From Affinibrenneria salicis (GTDB lineage: Bacteria > Pseudomonadota > Gammaproteobacteria > Enterobacterales > Enterobacteriaceae), in NCBI RefSeq assembly GCF_008710095.1, contig NZ_VYKJ01000006.1, forward strand, positions 1 through 64,000: a stretch of 64,000 bases of DNA, given 5' to 3'. The position numbers and the translations under genes are program-made. Within the stretch, counting starts at the first letter, position 1. Each line of letters starts with the position of its first letter. Below are positions 7,511 to 18,524 of this stretch, one piece after another. Below the pieces are notes generated by a model. It was not told where the DNA came from. It saw only the letters and a list, made by a program, of their open reading frames with translations, and ran no database searches.

Positions 7511-8962
7511 TTAGTGTGAAACCGACTGGCCGGCCGGGGCGGGAGACGCCTTTCCAAACCGGTTGCCGACCATGAAAGCCAGCAGGCTTAACAGCAGCGC
7601 CGGCACAATCGGATGGAATCCGGCCAGGTGTAAATTAAAGCTTGCCAGCAGGGTATAACAGACGGCGCCGGAAATCATCGAACTCAGCGCGCCGGCCGCA
7701 TTGGCGCGCTCCCAGTATAGCCCCAGCACCAGCGGCCAGAGAAAAACGGCCTCCAGACCGCCAAAGGCCAGCAGGTTCAGCCAGATAATCATCTCTGGCG
7801 GCCGCAGAGAGGCGAGCAGCACCAGCAGACCCAGCAGCAGGGTGGTGACGCTGGAAATGCGCTTAATGTGGCGCTCATCGCCCATACGCTGCGGCCAGGC
7901 GCTCAGGTAGAGGTCCTTAATCATAGTGGCCGACGCCTGCAGTAAATGGGCATTGATGTTGGACATAATGGCGGCCATCGGCGCGGCGAGGAACAGACCC
8001 GCCGCCAGCGGCGGCAGCACGGTGATCATTAGCGTGGGCAAGACCTGGTCCGGGACGGTCAGATTAGGGACGATCGCCCGGCCGAGCGCGCCGGCCAGAT
8101 GCATTCCGAGCATCAGGATGCCGATCACGATGGTGCCGATAATAATACCGCGGTGCAGCGCCTTGCTGTCGCGATAGGAGATGCAGCGCACCGCGGTGTT
8201 CGGCAGGCCGATGACGCCGAAACAGACCAAAACCCAAAAGGAAGCCATAAACGGCATCGACAGGATCTGATCGCTGCCGTGCGGATCGATCAGCGCCGGA
8301 TCGATCCGCTGTAGCTTATCGACTGCGCTGTGCAGCCCGCCGGCGGCGTGTATGACCGCGACAATCAGCAACAGGGTGCCGACCAGCATGACGATGCCCT
8401 GCATCGCGTCATTCAGCACGCTGGCGCGAAAGCCGCCGAAGGCGGTATACAGCGCGATGGTCACGCCGAAAATCAGCAGCCCGGTGTCATAGGGGATGCC
8501 GGCGGCGGTTTCCAGCAGGCGCGCGCCGCCGATGAACTGCACCGCCATAGCGCCGATAAACGCGATCAGCAGGCTGATGCTGGCCAGCCAGACCAGCAGT
8601 CGGCTGCCATAGCGGGCATACAGCATGTCATTGAGCGTGATGGCGTTGTAGCGCCGGGCCAGAATAGCGAATTTTTTGCCCAGGATGCCGAGGGACAGCA
8701 ACATGGTCGGCAACTGGATCATCGACAGCAGCACCCAGCCCAGACCGTATTTATAGGCGGCGCCGGGTCCGCCTATAAACGAGCTGGCGCTGACGTAGGT
8801 ACCGATCAGGGTCATGGCCAGCACAAAGCCGCCCATCGAGCGGCTGCCGAGGAAGTATTCCTGCAGGAAACTGCCCTGGTTGCGGCGCGTCCATGCATAG
8901 AACGACAGCGCAAACACCAGCAGCAGGTAGCCCGCCAGCGGCAGTATGATTTCAATCTGCAT
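7511..8962 (-). CDS. panF: Sodium/pantothenate symporter
   Basis: PanF imports pantothenate, the coenzyme A precursor, with sodium across the inner membrane. The 483-residue protein has the multi-helix pattern of the sodium:solute symporter family. The conserved segment LIGTYVSASSFIGGPGAAYK lies near residues 52-71, and the N-terminus (FLGSRSMGGF) also fits PanF. It overlaps the yhdT stop by 11 bp, so translation of the two is probably coupled, and prmA follows closely. Confidence 0.95.
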   Translation of the reverse strand: MQIEIILPLAGYLLLVFALSFYAWTRRNQGSFLQEYFLGSRSMGGFVLAMTLIGTYVSASSFIGGPGAAYKYGLGWVLLSMIQLPTMLLSLGILGKKFAILARRYNAITLNDMLYARYGSRLLVWLASISLLIAFIGAMAVQFIGGARLLETAAGIPYDTGLLIFGVTIALYTAFGGFRASVLNDAMQGIVMLVGTLLLIVAVIHAAGGLHSAVDKLQRIDPALIDPHGSDQILSMPFMASFWVLVCFGVIGLPNTAVRCISYRDSKALHRGIIIGTIVIGILMLGMHLAGALGRAIVPNLTVPDQVLPTLMITVLPPLAAGLFLAAPMAAIMSNINAHLLQASATMIKDLYLSAWPQRMGDERHIKRISSVTTLLLGLLVLLASLRPPEMIIWLNLLAFGGLEAVFLWPLVLGLYWERANAAGALSSMISGAVCYTLLASFNLHLAGFHPIVPALLLSLLAFMVGNRFGKASPAPAGQSVSH

Positions 8963-9194
8963 CGCGATCCTCCAGCGGAATATCGCGGAAGACGAAGCGC
9001 ACCATCAGCCAGCAGGCGACAATAAAGATGAGCGGCAGCAGCAGACAGGATATTTCGAACCAGTGTGGTAAACCGGTGAAGCCAGGCGTATTGCCAGGCA
9101 GGTAGGCGGCGGCGAACCAGGCGGCCAGCCAGGCCAGCGTCAGGCCCAAAGCCCAGCGAGCTTCCCTATGAGCCTGGACAAAACGAGCGTCCAT
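8952..9194 (-). CDS. yhdT: YhdT, small inner-membrane protein of the panF operon
   Basis: This 80-residue protein of the DUF997 family has two membrane helices (about 17-34 and 47-69). Its function is unknown, but it always sits just upstream of panF, and its gene overlaps panF by 11 bp here. The start at 9194 is chosen because GGGGGAAAC precedes it as ribosome binding site; the open frame upstream runs back through the accC terminator and is not real. A supporting role for the pantothenate symporter is a guess from context. Confidence 0.92.
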   Translation of the reverse strand: MDARFVQAHREARWALGLTLAWLAAWFAAAYLPGNTPGFTGLPHWFEISCLLLPLIFIVACWLMVRFVFRDIPLEDRDAD

Positions 9195-9264
9195 GTTTCC
9201 CCCTGTAAACGGACAAATGCTTGTGCCTGAATGCAGCGTCAGGCGAGTCATATCAGGGCATTGG

Positions 9265-9300
9265 TCGACAGAAAAACAAAAGGCTGGTTTGCACCAGCCT
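9265..9300 (-). terminator. Rho-independent terminator of the accBC transcript
   Basis: AGGCTGG pairs with CCAGCCT around a 6-nt loop. On the minus strand it is followed by TTTTGTTTTTC. It lies 28 bp past the accC stop. Confidence 0.9.
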
Positions 9301-9327
9301 GTTATTAGAACAACGCGGTTCCTGCGG

Positions 9328-10677
9328 TTATTTTTCCTGCAGGCCGAGTTTTTTCTCCAGATAGTGGATATTGGTGCCACCGTTCTGGAAGTTTTCGTCG
9401 TTCATGATCTTCAACTGCAGTTCGACGTTGGTTTTGATGCCGTCGATGATCAGTTCCGCCAGCGCGTTTTTCATCCGTGCAATGGCGACGTCCCGGCTTT
9501 CGCCGTAGGCGATCAGTTTACCGATCATGGAGTCGTAGTACGGCGGTACCGTATAGCCGGCATAGATATGCGATTCCCAGCGTACGCCGAAGCCGCCCGG
9601 CGCGTGGAAACGGGTGATTTTCCCCGGGCTGGGCAGAAAGGTGTTCGGGTCTTCGGCATTGATGCGGCACTCGATCGCATGGCCTCTCACCACCACTTCT
9701 TCCTGCTTGATCGACAACGGTTGACCGGCCGCGATGCGCAGTTGCTCTTTGATCAGATCGACCCCGGTGATCATTTCGGTGACCGGATGTTCCACCTGAA
9801 TACGGGTATTCATTTCGATGAAATAGAATTCGCCGTTTTCATACAGGAACTCGAACGTACCGGCACCCCGATAACCGATTTCGACACAGGCGTTGGCGCA
9901 GCGTTCGCCGATATAACGGCGCAGATCGCTGGTGATGCCCGGCGCGGGCGCTTCTTCCACCACTTTCTGGTGACGACGCTGCATGGAGCAGTCGCGTTCC
10001 GCCAGGTAGATCGCGTTGCCCTGACCGTCCGCCAGCACCTGAATTTCGATATGGCGCGGGTTTTCCAGGTATTTCTCCATGTAAATCATATCGTTGCTGA
10101 ACGCCGCTTTGGCTTCGGCACGAGTCATATTAATGGAGGATTCCAGGTCTTTGTCGCTGCGCACGACGCGCATACCGCGTCCGCCGCCGCCGCCGGAGGC
10201 CTTGATGATCACCGGGTAGCCGATGCGTTTAGCAAAGGCGCGGTTCTTTTCCATATCGTCGGTCAGCGGACCGTCGGAACCGGGCACGCAGGGCACGCCG
10301 GCCTTTTTCATCGCGCTGATGGCGGAAACTTTATCCCCCATCAGGCGGATGGTTTCCGCGCGCGGGCCAATAAAGATAAAGCCGGAGCGCTCCACCTGTT
10401 CGGCGAAGTCGGCGTTTTCAGACAGAAAACCATAGCCCGGATGAATAGCCACCGCACCGGTGATTTCCGCGGCGGAAATGATCGCCGGGATATTCAGGTA
10501 ACTTTTGACCGATGGCGCGGGGCCGATGCAGACGGTTTCATCCGCCAGCAATACATGTTTCAGATCGCGATCCGCACTGGAATGCACGGCGACCGTCTTG
10601 ATGCCCAGTTCTTTACAGGCACGCAAGATACGCAGCGCAATTTCACCGCGGTTAGCGATAACGATTTTATCTAGCAT
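9328..10677 (-). CDS. accC: Acetyl-CoA carboxylase, biotin carboxylase subunit
   Basis: AccC uses ATP and bicarbonate to carboxylate the biotin on AccB, the first half-reaction of fatty-acid synthesis. At 449 residues it has the E. coli length. The N-terminal domain begins [20 protein letters not shown]. The ATP-grasp glycine loop [11 protein letters not shown] is at about 159-169, and the C-terminal catalytic segment [14 protein letters not shown] is present. It follows accB by 11 bp in the aroQ-accB-accC series and ends at a terminator. Confidence 0.98.
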   Translation of the reverse strand: MLDKIVIANRGEIALRILRACKELGIKTVAVHSSADRDLKHVLLADETVCIGPAPSVKSYLNIPAIISAAEITGAVAIHPGYGFLSENADFAEQVERSGFIFIGPRAETIRLMGDKVSAISAMKKAGVPCVPGSDGPLTDDMEKNRAFAKRIGYPVIIKASGGGGGRGMRVVRSDKDLESSINMTRAEAKAAFSNDMIYMEKYLENPRHIEIQVLADGQGNAIYLAERDCSMQRRHQKVVEEAPAPGITSDLRRYIGERCANACVEIGYRGAGTFEFLYENGEFYFIEMNTRIQVEHPVTEMITGVDLIKEQLRIAAGQPLSIKQEEVVVRGHAIECRINAEDPNTFLPSPGKITRFHAPGGFGVRWESHIYAGYTVPPYYDSMIGKLIAYGESRDVAIARMKNALAELIIDGIKTNVELQLKIMNDENFQNGGTNIHYLEKKLGLQEK

Positions 10678-10688
10678 GGCGCGCCTCG

Positions 10689-11156
10689 TTATTCGATGAC
10701 AACCAATGGCTCGTCAAATTCAACAGGTTGGCCATTATCCAGCAGAACGGCTTTCACAACGCCGGCTTTATCGGCTTCGATCTGGTTCATCATCTTCATT
10801 GCTTCAACGATACACAGGGTATCACCGACGTTAACCTGCTGGCCGACTTCCACAAAGGCTTTGGCGTCAGGGCTGGGCGTGCGGTAGAAGGTGCCGACCA
10901 TCGGCGAACGCACGATGTGGCCGCTGATGGCTGCCGGCGCGGCGGGCGTTTCAGCGGCCGGCGCGGCGGAAACCGCCGTTGCCAGCGCGGGTTGCGGTTG
11001 CGGCGCTGGCGCATAGACTTGCTGAGCGACCGGGTAAGATGGCGCTGCCGCGGCACGACTGATACGTACTGATTCTTCGCCTTCAGAAATTTCCAGTTCA
11101 GAAATGCCGGACTCTTCAACCAGTTCGATCAGTTTTTTGATTTTACGAATATCCAT
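10689..11156 (-). CDS. accB: Biotin carboxyl carrier protein of acetyl-CoA carboxylase
   Basis: AccB carries biotin between the carboxylase (AccC) and transferase (AccAD) sites. The 155-residue protein has the usual three parts: a short N-terminal helix region (1-35), an Ala/Pro-rich linker (about 36-78), and the biotinyl domain. The biotinylated residue is Lys121 in [10 protein letters not shown]. The protruding thumb segment [18 protein letters not shown] is also visible. It lies 22 bp after aroQ and 11 bp before accC. Confidence 0.98.
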   Translation of the reverse strand: MDIRKIKKLIELVEESGISELEISEGEESVRISRAAAAPSYPVAQQVYAPAPQPQPALATAVSAAPAAETPAAPAAISGHIVRSPMVGTFYRTPSPDAKAFVEVGQQVNVGDTLCIVEAMKMMNQIEADKAGVVKAVLLDNGQPVEFDEPLVVIE

Positions 11157-11178
11157 GAGTGTGGTTCCGTACTCTTGA

Positions 11179-11631
11179 TTAATTGGGTGTTGACAGGCGT
11201 TTTATCGCTGTCTGTAAAGCGTAGTGATAACCATCTGCACCAAGCCCGCAAATAACGCCCGCCGACACATCGGATAAATAAGAATGGTGGCGAAACGGCT
11301 CACGGGCATGAACATTGGACAGGTGAATTTCAATAAACGGGATAGCGACGGCCAGTAATGCATCGCGTAACGCCACGCTGGTGTGCGTAAACGCGGCCGG
11401 GTTAATCAGGATATAGTCCGTATTGCCCCGGGCCTGATGGATTCTGTCGATCAGCGCATATTCTGCATTCGACTGCAAATGAGACAGACGGACGCCCGCG
11501 GCCTGCGCCTCAACGTCCAGCCGGCTGATAATCTCATCCAGCGTGGTATGGCCGTACTTATCCGGCTCACGCGTACCCAGCAGGTTGAGATTGGGGCCGT
11601 TCAAAAGCAAAATGTGACACTTTTCCGCCAT
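11179..11631 (-). CDS. aroQ: Type II 3-dehydroquinate dehydratase
   Basis: AroQ converts 3-dehydroquinate to 3-dehydroshikimate in the shikimate pathway. The 150-residue protein starts at [19 protein letters not shown]; the 96 codons open upstream cover the promoter and are rejected. The active-site loop [10 protein letters not shown] with catalytic Arg and Tyr, the Asn of [10 protein letters not shown] and the His of [17 protein letters not shown] are all present. E. coli K-12 uses the unrelated type I AroD and, as I recall, has no aroQ here. In this genome aroQ fills the space upstream of accB, where E. coli has a long accBC leader. Confidence 0.96.
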   Translation of the reverse strand: MAEKCHILLLNGPNLNLLGTREPDKYGHTTLDEIISRLDVEAQAAGVRLSHLQSNAEYALIDRIHQARGNTDYILINPAAFTHTSVALRDALLAVAIPFIEIHLSNVHAREPFRHHSYLSDVSAGVICGLGADGYHYALQTAIKRLSTPN

Positions 11632-11742
11632 TATGCTGCTATCTCCCGCAATTAGCTCGACGTCGCACAAAATAGCGCGATGTTGCCGGTTTGTCACCTT
11701 TTGACGGCGACATTGCCCGGACGTCAGGCCACAAAGTCGGGC

Positions 11743-11748
11743 ATTATA
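11743..11748 (-). promoter_or_regulatory. Candidate -10 box of the aroQ-accB-accC promoter
   Basis: A perfect TATAAT occurs on the minus strand, about 110 bp upstream of aroQ within the 266-bp msrQ-aroQ gap. No good -35 hexamer lies at 16-18 bp; TTAGCT is 20 bp upstream. Position and base composition fit a promoter, but it is only suggested. Confidence 0.45.
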
Positions 11749-11897
11749 ACTATTTCGTGGCAATTCGCAGCTAAATACTGGTCTTATCTGCGAAGATATT
11801 CTACCTGCGCCCGTTCGGTCAGATGATGCCGGCCGTTGGCCTCCGCTATCCCGCAGTTTGCCGGTGCGTTGGTCAGACGCAAGGCGTATCCTGCCGT

Positions 11898-12506
11898 TTA
11901 GCGGCTCGAACGCCACCACTGGCGAAACTTTTTATAGCGCAGCAGCAGCAAGAGCAGCGCGGCCAGCGCGTATAAAATAGGTTGGGGCGAACGTGTTTTA
12001 ACTGACCAAAGATAGTGCACCGGCGCCAGGATTGCGACCAGATAGATGAAGTTGTGCAGTTTCTGCCAGTGGGATCCCAGCTTACGCATTGCCGCCCGGG
12101 GGGAAGTTAGCGCCAGCGCCAGCAGAATCAGCCAGCTAATAATTCCCAGCGTCAAATAGGGCCGCGACACCAACTCTTCTCCCAGCAGCGCCAGGTGGCC
12201 TATCCCCAGCTCCAGCAGGGCGTAACTCGCCAGGTGCAGGCTGGCCCATGCAAAACACCATAGCCCGATCGCCCGCCGGCAGCGGATAAGCAACGGTTGT
12301 CTGCCGTAGCGGGCCAGCGGCGCGACCAGCAGCGTGGCGAACAGCCACTTCAGCGCCATACGGCCGGTAAAGTGCTGAATATCTTTGGCCGGATCGGCGC
12401 TCAGCCAGCCCTGATTGACGGCCAGCGCCAGCCACAGCAGCGGCAATAGCGCCGCCAGGTGAATCATGACTTTCAGCCATTTCAGCTGTTGAAGCGTTAG
12501 CCGCAT
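11898..12506 (-). CDS. msrQ: Heme-binding membrane subunit of the periplasmic methionine-sulfoxide reductase
   Basis: MsrQ is a b-type heme protein of the inner membrane that passes electrons from the quinone pool to MsrP, which repairs oxidised periplasmic methionines. The 202-residue sequence has about six hydrophobic helices. Heme-ligand type histidines stand in [20 protein letters not shown] and [20 protein letters not shown]. It follows msrP by 41 bp in the same direction, the normal msrPQ order. Confidence 0.95.
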   Translation of the reverse strand: MRLTLQQLKWLKVMIHLAALLPLLWLALAVNQGWLSADPAKDIQHFTGRMALKWLFATLLVAPLARYGRQPLLIRCRRAIGLWCFAWASLHLASYALLELGIGHLALLGEELVSRPYLTLGIISWLILLALALTSPRAAMRKLGSHWQKLHNFIYLVAILAPVHYLWSVKTRSPQPILYALAALLLLLLRYKKFRQWWRSSR

Positions 12507-12547
12507 GTTGTTGTCCCGTTCGCCGGAGCCCGTGGAGACGGCATCCG

Positions 12548-13549
12548 TCAGAAATTCTGCCGCAGGTTCAGGCCGCGGTACAGCGCGGCGACCCGATCGG
12601 CGTAACCATTGAACAGCAGCGTCGGCTGCCGTTTAACATCCAGAATGCCGCCTGCGCCGATTACGCGTTCCGTCGCCTGCGACCAGCGCGGATGATCCAC
12701 ATGCGGATTCACGTTGGCGTAGAAGCCGTATTCGCCGGGCGCCGCCAGATTCCAGGTTGACGGCGGTTGGTCGCGGGTGAAGCGGATGTGCACGATGGAT
12801 TTGATGTTTTTAAAACCATATTTCCACGGCGCGATGACTCTCAGCGGCGCGCCGTTCTGCGGCGGCAGCGTTTTACCATAGACGCCGACGCTCAGCAGAG
12901 CCAGCGGGTTCATGGCCTCGTCCAGCCGCAGGCCTTCGACGTAAGGGTAACTAAGGCCGCCGCCCATAAAGCTGTTTTTCTGCCCCGGCATTTGCCCGGG
13001 ATCGTACAGCGTCTGAAAGCCGATATAGCGTGCATGACCGGTGGGCTCGGCAAATTTAATCAACTTCGCCAGTTCGAACCCGATCCAGGGCACCACCATC
13101 GACCAGGCTTCCACGCAGCGAAAACGATAGATTCGTTCTTCCAGCGAGAAACGTTTTAGCAGCATATCGATATCCAGCGTGATGGGTCTGGCGACCTCGC
13201 CGTCGATCTGGATTGTCCAGCCGTCCGTTTTCAAACCGCCGGCATTGGCGGCGGGATCGGCCTTATCCATGCCGAACTCATAGAAATTGTTATAACCGGT
13301 GACCTTATCCTCTGGCGTGAGGGGGATGTTAAGCCGCCAGTCCGTCGGTCTGGTGAACGCCAGCGGTTTGCCCGGCGGCGAGTCGGGCCGCTGCTCGCCT
13401 TTAAACCAGTCGAGTAAATTGGCCCGCGCCGACAGCGGCAGCGACAGGGCGGCGGCGCTGATGCCAAGGGCTTTTAGCACGCGCCTGCGCTGATGGAAAA
13501 TAGCTTCCGGCGTGACATCGGCCTCGGTCAGGGTACGTTTTTTATCCAT
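12548..13549 (-). CDS. msrP: Molybdopterin-dependent methionine-sulfoxide reductase catalytic subunit
   Basis: MsrP reduces protein-bound methionine sulfoxide in the periplasm with a mono-oxo molybdenum cofactor. The 333-residue precursor carries a twin-arginine signal ([17 protein letters not shown], about 19-35), so it is exported folded by Tat. The molybdenum-ligand Cys is in [15 protein letters not shown], and [14 protein letters not shown] is a conserved cofactor-domain segment. Length is as in E. coli. It heads the msrPQ operon and is divergent from csrD. Confidence 0.97.
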   Translation of the reverse strand: MDKKRTLTEADVTPEAIFHQRRRVLKALGISAAALSLPLSARANLLDWFKGEQRPDSPPGKPLAFTRPTDWRLNIPLTPEDKVTGYNNFYEFGMDKADPAANAGGLKTDGWTIQIDGEVARPITLDIDMLLKRFSLEERIYRFRCVEAWSMVVPWIGFELAKLIKFAEPTGHARYIGFQTLYDPGQMPGQKNSFMGGGLSYPYVEGLRLDEAMNPLALLSVGVYGKTLPPQNGAPLRVIAPWKYGFKNIKSIVHIRFTRDQPPSTWNLAAPGEYGFYANVNPHVDHPRWSQATERVIGAGGILDVKRQPTLLFNGYADRVAALYRGLNLRQNF

Positions 13550-13875
13550 GCTTCACTCCCGCCTGCTGGGCGTATTCGGATTCGCACTTACTTATTTATA
13601 GATGAGCTGCGCCGGGAACAGCGACTGGGCCGGTGAAATAGTTCTTTGCAGGGTGTAACGGCGATATAACCGTCATACATCAGGTCGACGAATTATTTAG
13701 GCCATATAACGGCGCGAACCAGTCCGTCATGTCGCCGGGCAGGATGCGAGGCGGGTAGCATATCGGTGGACAAAGAGCAAAAAATGCATGAAAAACAGTA
13801 TGGATTAGCTATGCTTGTGGTAATGATCAGGAGCAGGCTGGAACGTGATATACCGGACGGAGGCATGATGCAGGG
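13550..13875. promoter_or_regulatory. Divergent msrP / csrD intergenic region
   Basis: These 326 bases separate two divergent genes and should hold both promoters. A short hairpin (ACGG with CCGT around GATATAA) is visible near 13658-13673. The only open frames are short and without ribosome binding sites. I found no -35/-10 pair that I would defend. I also looked here for a displaced N-terminal part of csrD and found none. Confidence 0.4.
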
Positions 13876-15492
13876 ATGGGACTGACGACAAGACTATCAA
13901 TACTGATAACGCTGCTGATCGCGCTGGCGATGGTATTGATTTTTCTGAGTCAGGGTGCGCCGGTGGCTATTCTGATCTCGGTGGCGATTGTGGCCGCGCT
14001 GCTGTGGGGGCTGATACGCGGATTGCGCCGGCATCGGGATGCCCGGCAGGCGCTGGAGGCGCGGGCGCAGCGCATTCTTGACGGCGCGCGGGAAAATATC
14101 CTGAGCGGCGCGCAGCCGGAGTGGCCGCAGAACGTTAGTCAGGCGCTGGACCTGCTGCTGGCCGATCTGCTGGCGGCGCGGGAAGAGCGCAACCGTATCG
14201 ACACCCTTATTCGCTCCTTTGCGGCGCAGGACGCAGAAACCGGCCTCAATAATCGTTTATTTTTCGATAATCAATTAACCACCCAGTTGGATGACGTTGA
14301 AACCGGCGGAACGCACGGCGTAGTGATGATGATCCGCGTGCCGGATTTCGATCTGCTGCAGGAAACGTCGGGCGTGGGCGACATCAGCGAGTTTCGTTAT
14401 GCGCTGGTCAATCTGCTGTCAACCTTCGTGATGCGTTATCCCTCGGCGCTGCTGGCGCGTTATTTTCACAGCGAATTCGCCGTGCTGTTGCCGCACCGGA
14501 CGCTGAAAGAGGCGGACAGCATCGCCGCTCAGCTGATTAAGGCCATTGATATTCTGCCGTTTACCCCCGGCATTAACCGCGAGGCGCTGCTGCATATCGG
14601 TATCTGCGCCTGGCGCAGCGGTCAGCCCGTCGAGCAGGTGATGGAAAGCGTGGAGGATGCCACGCGTCATGCGGTTCTGCAGGGCGGCAATAGCTGGTAT
14701 GTCTACGACCGTCAGGTGCCAGATAAAGGTCGGGGCAGCGTCAAGTGGCGCACGCTGCTGGAGCATACGCTGTCGCACGGCGGCCCCAGACTGTACCAGA
14801 AGCCGGCCGTCACCCGCGCGGGGAAAGTACATCATCGTGAGTTGATGAGCCGCATTTTCGATGGTTCGCAGGAGGTGCTGGCGGCGGAATATATGCCGCT
14901 GGTGCGGCAACTGGGGCTGACCGCGAGCTATGATCGTCTGCAGATCTCGCGGGCGATGGCGTTGCTGGCGCGCTGGCCGCAGGAGACGATCGCGATCCCG
15001 GCGTGCGTGGACTCTCTGTTGCAGCCTCCTTTTCTGCGCTGGCTGCAGGAAGCGCTGCTGCACTACACGAAAGAGCAGCGTCGGCGCATTTTGTTTGAAC
15101 TTGCGGAAGCGGATGTGTGTCAATACATGGGCCGGCTGCAGCCTGTGCTGGATAAGCTCGGCAAAATGGGCTGCCGTCTGGCGGTGACGCAGGCGGGGTT
15201 AACCCTGGTCAGCTGCACCTATATTCGGTCGTTAACGGTCGAGATCATCAAGCTGCATCCCGGGCTGGTGAGAAATCTGGAACAGCGCACGGAAAACCAG
15301 CTCTATATCCAGAGCCTGACCGAAGCCTGTAAGGGCTCGGGAACCCAGGTTTTCGCCGCCGGCGTGAGGAGTAAAGCGGAATGGCAGACGTTGCTGGATA
15401 AGGGCGTCAGAGGCGGTCAGGGCGATTTTTTCATGTCGTCGCGACCGGTTGACGACGCGTTAAAAAAATATTCTTCGCGCGGCGGCGTTTAG
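13876..15492 (+). CDS. csrD: CsrD-like degenerate GGDEF-EAL protein lacking the periplasmic loop
   Basis: CsrD directs RNase E decay of the regulatory RNAs CsrB and CsrC and so frees CsrA. It does not make or break cyclic di-GMP. The 538-residue protein has a degenerate GGDEF domain (FHSEF at 197-201 in place of GGDEF) and a degenerate EAL domain (ELM at 322-324), both as in E. coli CsrD. E. coli CsrD has 646 residues, with about 105 residues of periplasmic loop between two membrane helices. Here the first helix (about 7-25) runs almost directly into the second (about 28-47), so that loop is absent. The start MGLTTRLSIL aligns with the E. coli start, so this is an internal deletion, not a wrong start. 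The cytoplasmic half aligns throughout. It probably still works on CsrB/C but without periplasmic input. Confidence 0.93.
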   Translation: MGLTTRLSILITLLIALAMVLIFLSQGAPVAILISVAIVAALLWGLIRGLRRHRDARQALEARAQRILDGARENILSGAQPEWPQNVSQALDLLLADLLAAREERNRIDTLIRSFAAQDAETGLNNRLFFDNQLTTQLDDVETGGTHGVVMMIRVPDFDLLQETSGVGDISEFRYALVNLLSTFVMRYPSALLARYFHSEFAVLLPHRTLKEADSIAAQLIKAIDILPFTPGINREALLHIGICAWRSGQPVEQVMESVEDATRHAVLQGGNSWYVYDRQVPDKGRGSVKWRTLLEHTLSHGGPRLYQKPAVTRAGKVHHRELMSRIFDGSQEVLAAEYMPLVRQLGLTASYDRLQISRAMALLARWPQETIAIPACVDSLLQPPFLRWLQEALLHYTKEQRRRILFELAEADVCQYMGRLQPVLDKLGKMGCRLAVTQAGLTLVSCTYIRSLTVEIIKLHPGLVRNLEQRTENQLYIQSLTEACKGSGTQVFAAGVRSKAEWQTLLDKGVRGGQGDFFMSSRPVDDALKKYSSRGGV

Positions 15493-16853
<1,361 letters not shown>

Positions 16854-16864
16854 TTCCGGTCGAC

Positions 16865-16926
16865 AAAAGGGGAAACCGTATGGGTGAACGCGCGCGTTTT
16901 CATCCGTCGCGGTCGCCCCTTTTTTA
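16865..16926 (+). terminator. Possible attenuating stem-loop between mreB and mreC
   Basis: AAAAGGGG (16865-16872) pairs with CCCCTTTT (16917-16924) and is followed by more T. The sequence between them folds into an inner hairpin around CGCGCGCG. It lies 12 bp past mreB and could end part of the transcripts, giving much MreB and less MreCD. Confidence 0.55.
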
Positions 16927-17025
16927 CTTGCCGCCTCTTTGTGGCTTGCCCTGAAGGCCGATGCTTCGCGTTGTTAGAAACGCTCCCGGCGATTTTTTAT
17001 TGCTGTCGAGGAATACGCAAATTTT

Positions 17026-18006
17026 ATGAAGCCGATTTTTAGCCGGGGCCCCTCCCTGCAACTACGACTGTTCCTTGCCGTCATTACGGCGATCGGGTTG
17101 ATTATCGCCGACAGCCGGCTGGGCACCTTCGTGAAAATCAGAACGTATATGGATACCGCGGTCAGTCCGTTCTATTTTCTGGCTAACGGTCCACGTCAGG
17201 TGCTTGATAGCGTATCGGAAACGCTGGCGTCCCGCGATCAGCTGGGGCTGGAGAATCGCGCGTTGCGTCAGGAGTTGCTGTATAAAAACAGCGACTTGAT
17301 GCTGCTTGGTCAGTTAAAGCAGGAGAATGCCCGGCTGCGCGAACTGCTCGGTTCGCCGCTGCGTCAGGACGAGCAGAAAATGGTGACCCAGGTCATTTCG
17401 ACCGGTACCGATCCCTACAGCGATCAGGTGGTGATTGATAAAGGCGCCGCCAGCGGCGTGTACGAAGGCCAGCCGGTCATCAGCGATAAAGGCGTGGTCG
17501 GCCAGGTGATTGCCGTTGCCCAGCAGACCAGCCGCGTGCTGTTGATTTGCGACGCCTCGCACGCGCTGCCGATCCAGGTGCTGCGCAACGATATTCGGGT
17601 CATCGCCGCCGGCAACGGCTGCACGGACGATCTGCAACTGGAGCACCTGCCCAACAATACGGATATCCGCGTCGGCGACGTGCTGGTGACCTCGGGGCTG
17701 GGCGGCCGCTTCCCCGAAGGCTATCCGGTGGCGGTGGTGTCCTCCGTCCGGGTCGATACCCAGCGCGCCTATACTATTATTCAGGCGCGCCCGACCGCCG
17801 GCCTGCAGCGTCTGCGCTATCTATTGCTGATGTGGGGCGTGGACAATCATTCCAGCGTGGCGCTGCCGCCGTCTGAAGTTCACCGCATCGCCAGCGAACG
17901 CCTGATGCAGATGATGCCGCAGGTGCTGCCCGCCCCGGACAGCATGGGGCCGCCGTCGCCGCTGAACGGCGAGTCGGGCAGCGAGCCCGCAGGGACCCAG
18001 CCGTGA
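17026..18006 (+). CDS. mreC: Rod-shape determining protein MreC
   Basis: MreC is a bitopic inner-membrane protein that links cytoplasmic MreB to periplasmic PBP2-RodA. The 326-residue protein has one membrane helix (about 11-28), a coiled coil (about 65-105, [19 protein letters not shown]) and a periplasmic beta domain. The tail from about 290 is Pro/Ser-rich. It overlaps mreD by 4 bp. Confidence 0.97.
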   Translation: MKPIFSRGPSLQLRLFLAVITAIGLIIADSRLGTFVKIRTYMDTAVSPFYFLANGPRQVLDSVSETLASRDQLGLENRALRQELLYKNSDLMLLGQLKQENARLRELLGSPLRQDEQKMVTQVISTGTDPYSDQVVIDKGAASGVYEGQPVISDKGVVGQVIAVAQQTSRVLLICDASHALPIQVLRNDIRVIAAGNGCTDDLQLEHLPNNTDIRVGDVLVTSGLGGRFPEGYPVAVVSSVRVDTQRAYTIIQARPTAGLQRLRYLLLMWGVDNHSSVALPPSEVHRIASERLMQMMPQVLPAPDSMGPPSPLNGESGSEPAGTQP

Positions 18007-18491
18007 ATCGCTATCGCAGGCACGGCAGTTGGATTATCTGGCTCTCCTTTTTGTGCGCGATGGTGCTGCAGATCATGCCCTGGCCGGAGCCGCTTTATGT
18101 CTTTCGCCCTTCCTGGCTGACGCTGATTTTAATCTATTGGGTGATGGCGCTGCCGCATCGGGTTAATGTGGGCACCGGCTTTATGCTAGGGTTAATTATG
18201 GATTTAATCCTCGGCTCGGTGCTGGGCGTGCGGGCGCTGTCGCTGAGTATTATCGCCTATCTGGTGTCGTTTAAGTTCCAGCTGTTCCGCAATATGGCCT
18301 TGTGGCAGCAGGCGCTGATAGTGATGCTGCTTTCCCTGGTGCTGGACGTGCTGGTTTTCTGGGCCGATTTTCTTGTGATCAATGTCACTTTTCGGCCGGA
18401 TACGCTATGGAACAGCGTAGTGGACGGCATACTCTGGCCGTGGCTGTTTCTGCTGATGCGTAAAATTCGGCGCCAGTTTGCCGTGCAGTGA
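18003..18491 (+). CDS. mreD: Rod-shape determining membrane protein MreD
   Basis: MreD is a polytopic inner-membrane partner of MreC in the elongasome. The 162-residue sequence is almost wholly hydrophobic with about five helices, and contains the conserved [20 protein letters not shown] region near residues 35-54. Its ATG lies inside the last codons of mreC (ATGA-type overlap), so translation is coupled. Confidence 0.95.
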   Translation: MNRYRRHGSWIIWLSFLCAMVLQIMPWPEPLYVFRPSWLTLILIYWVMALPHRVNVGTGFMLGLIMDLILGSVLGVRALSLSIIAYLVSFKFQLFRNMALWQQALIVMLLSLVLDVLVFWADFLVINVTFRPDTLWNSVVDGILWPWLFLLMRKIRRQFAVQ

Positions 18492-18524
18492 GTATGCCGC
18501 TATGGTAATGAAAAAAGGGCATCT

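Noticed and set aside
9193..10674. A 493-codon open frame opposite accC
   Set aside because: It covers the accC terminator and gene in antisense, is rich in His, Phe and Asp, and has no domain; accC is certain.
13560..13875. A displaced N-terminal exon-like piece of csrD (frameshifted periplasmic loop)
   Set aside because: The three plus frames here show no similarity to the CsrD periplasmic region, and the start at 13876 aligns with the true N-terminus.
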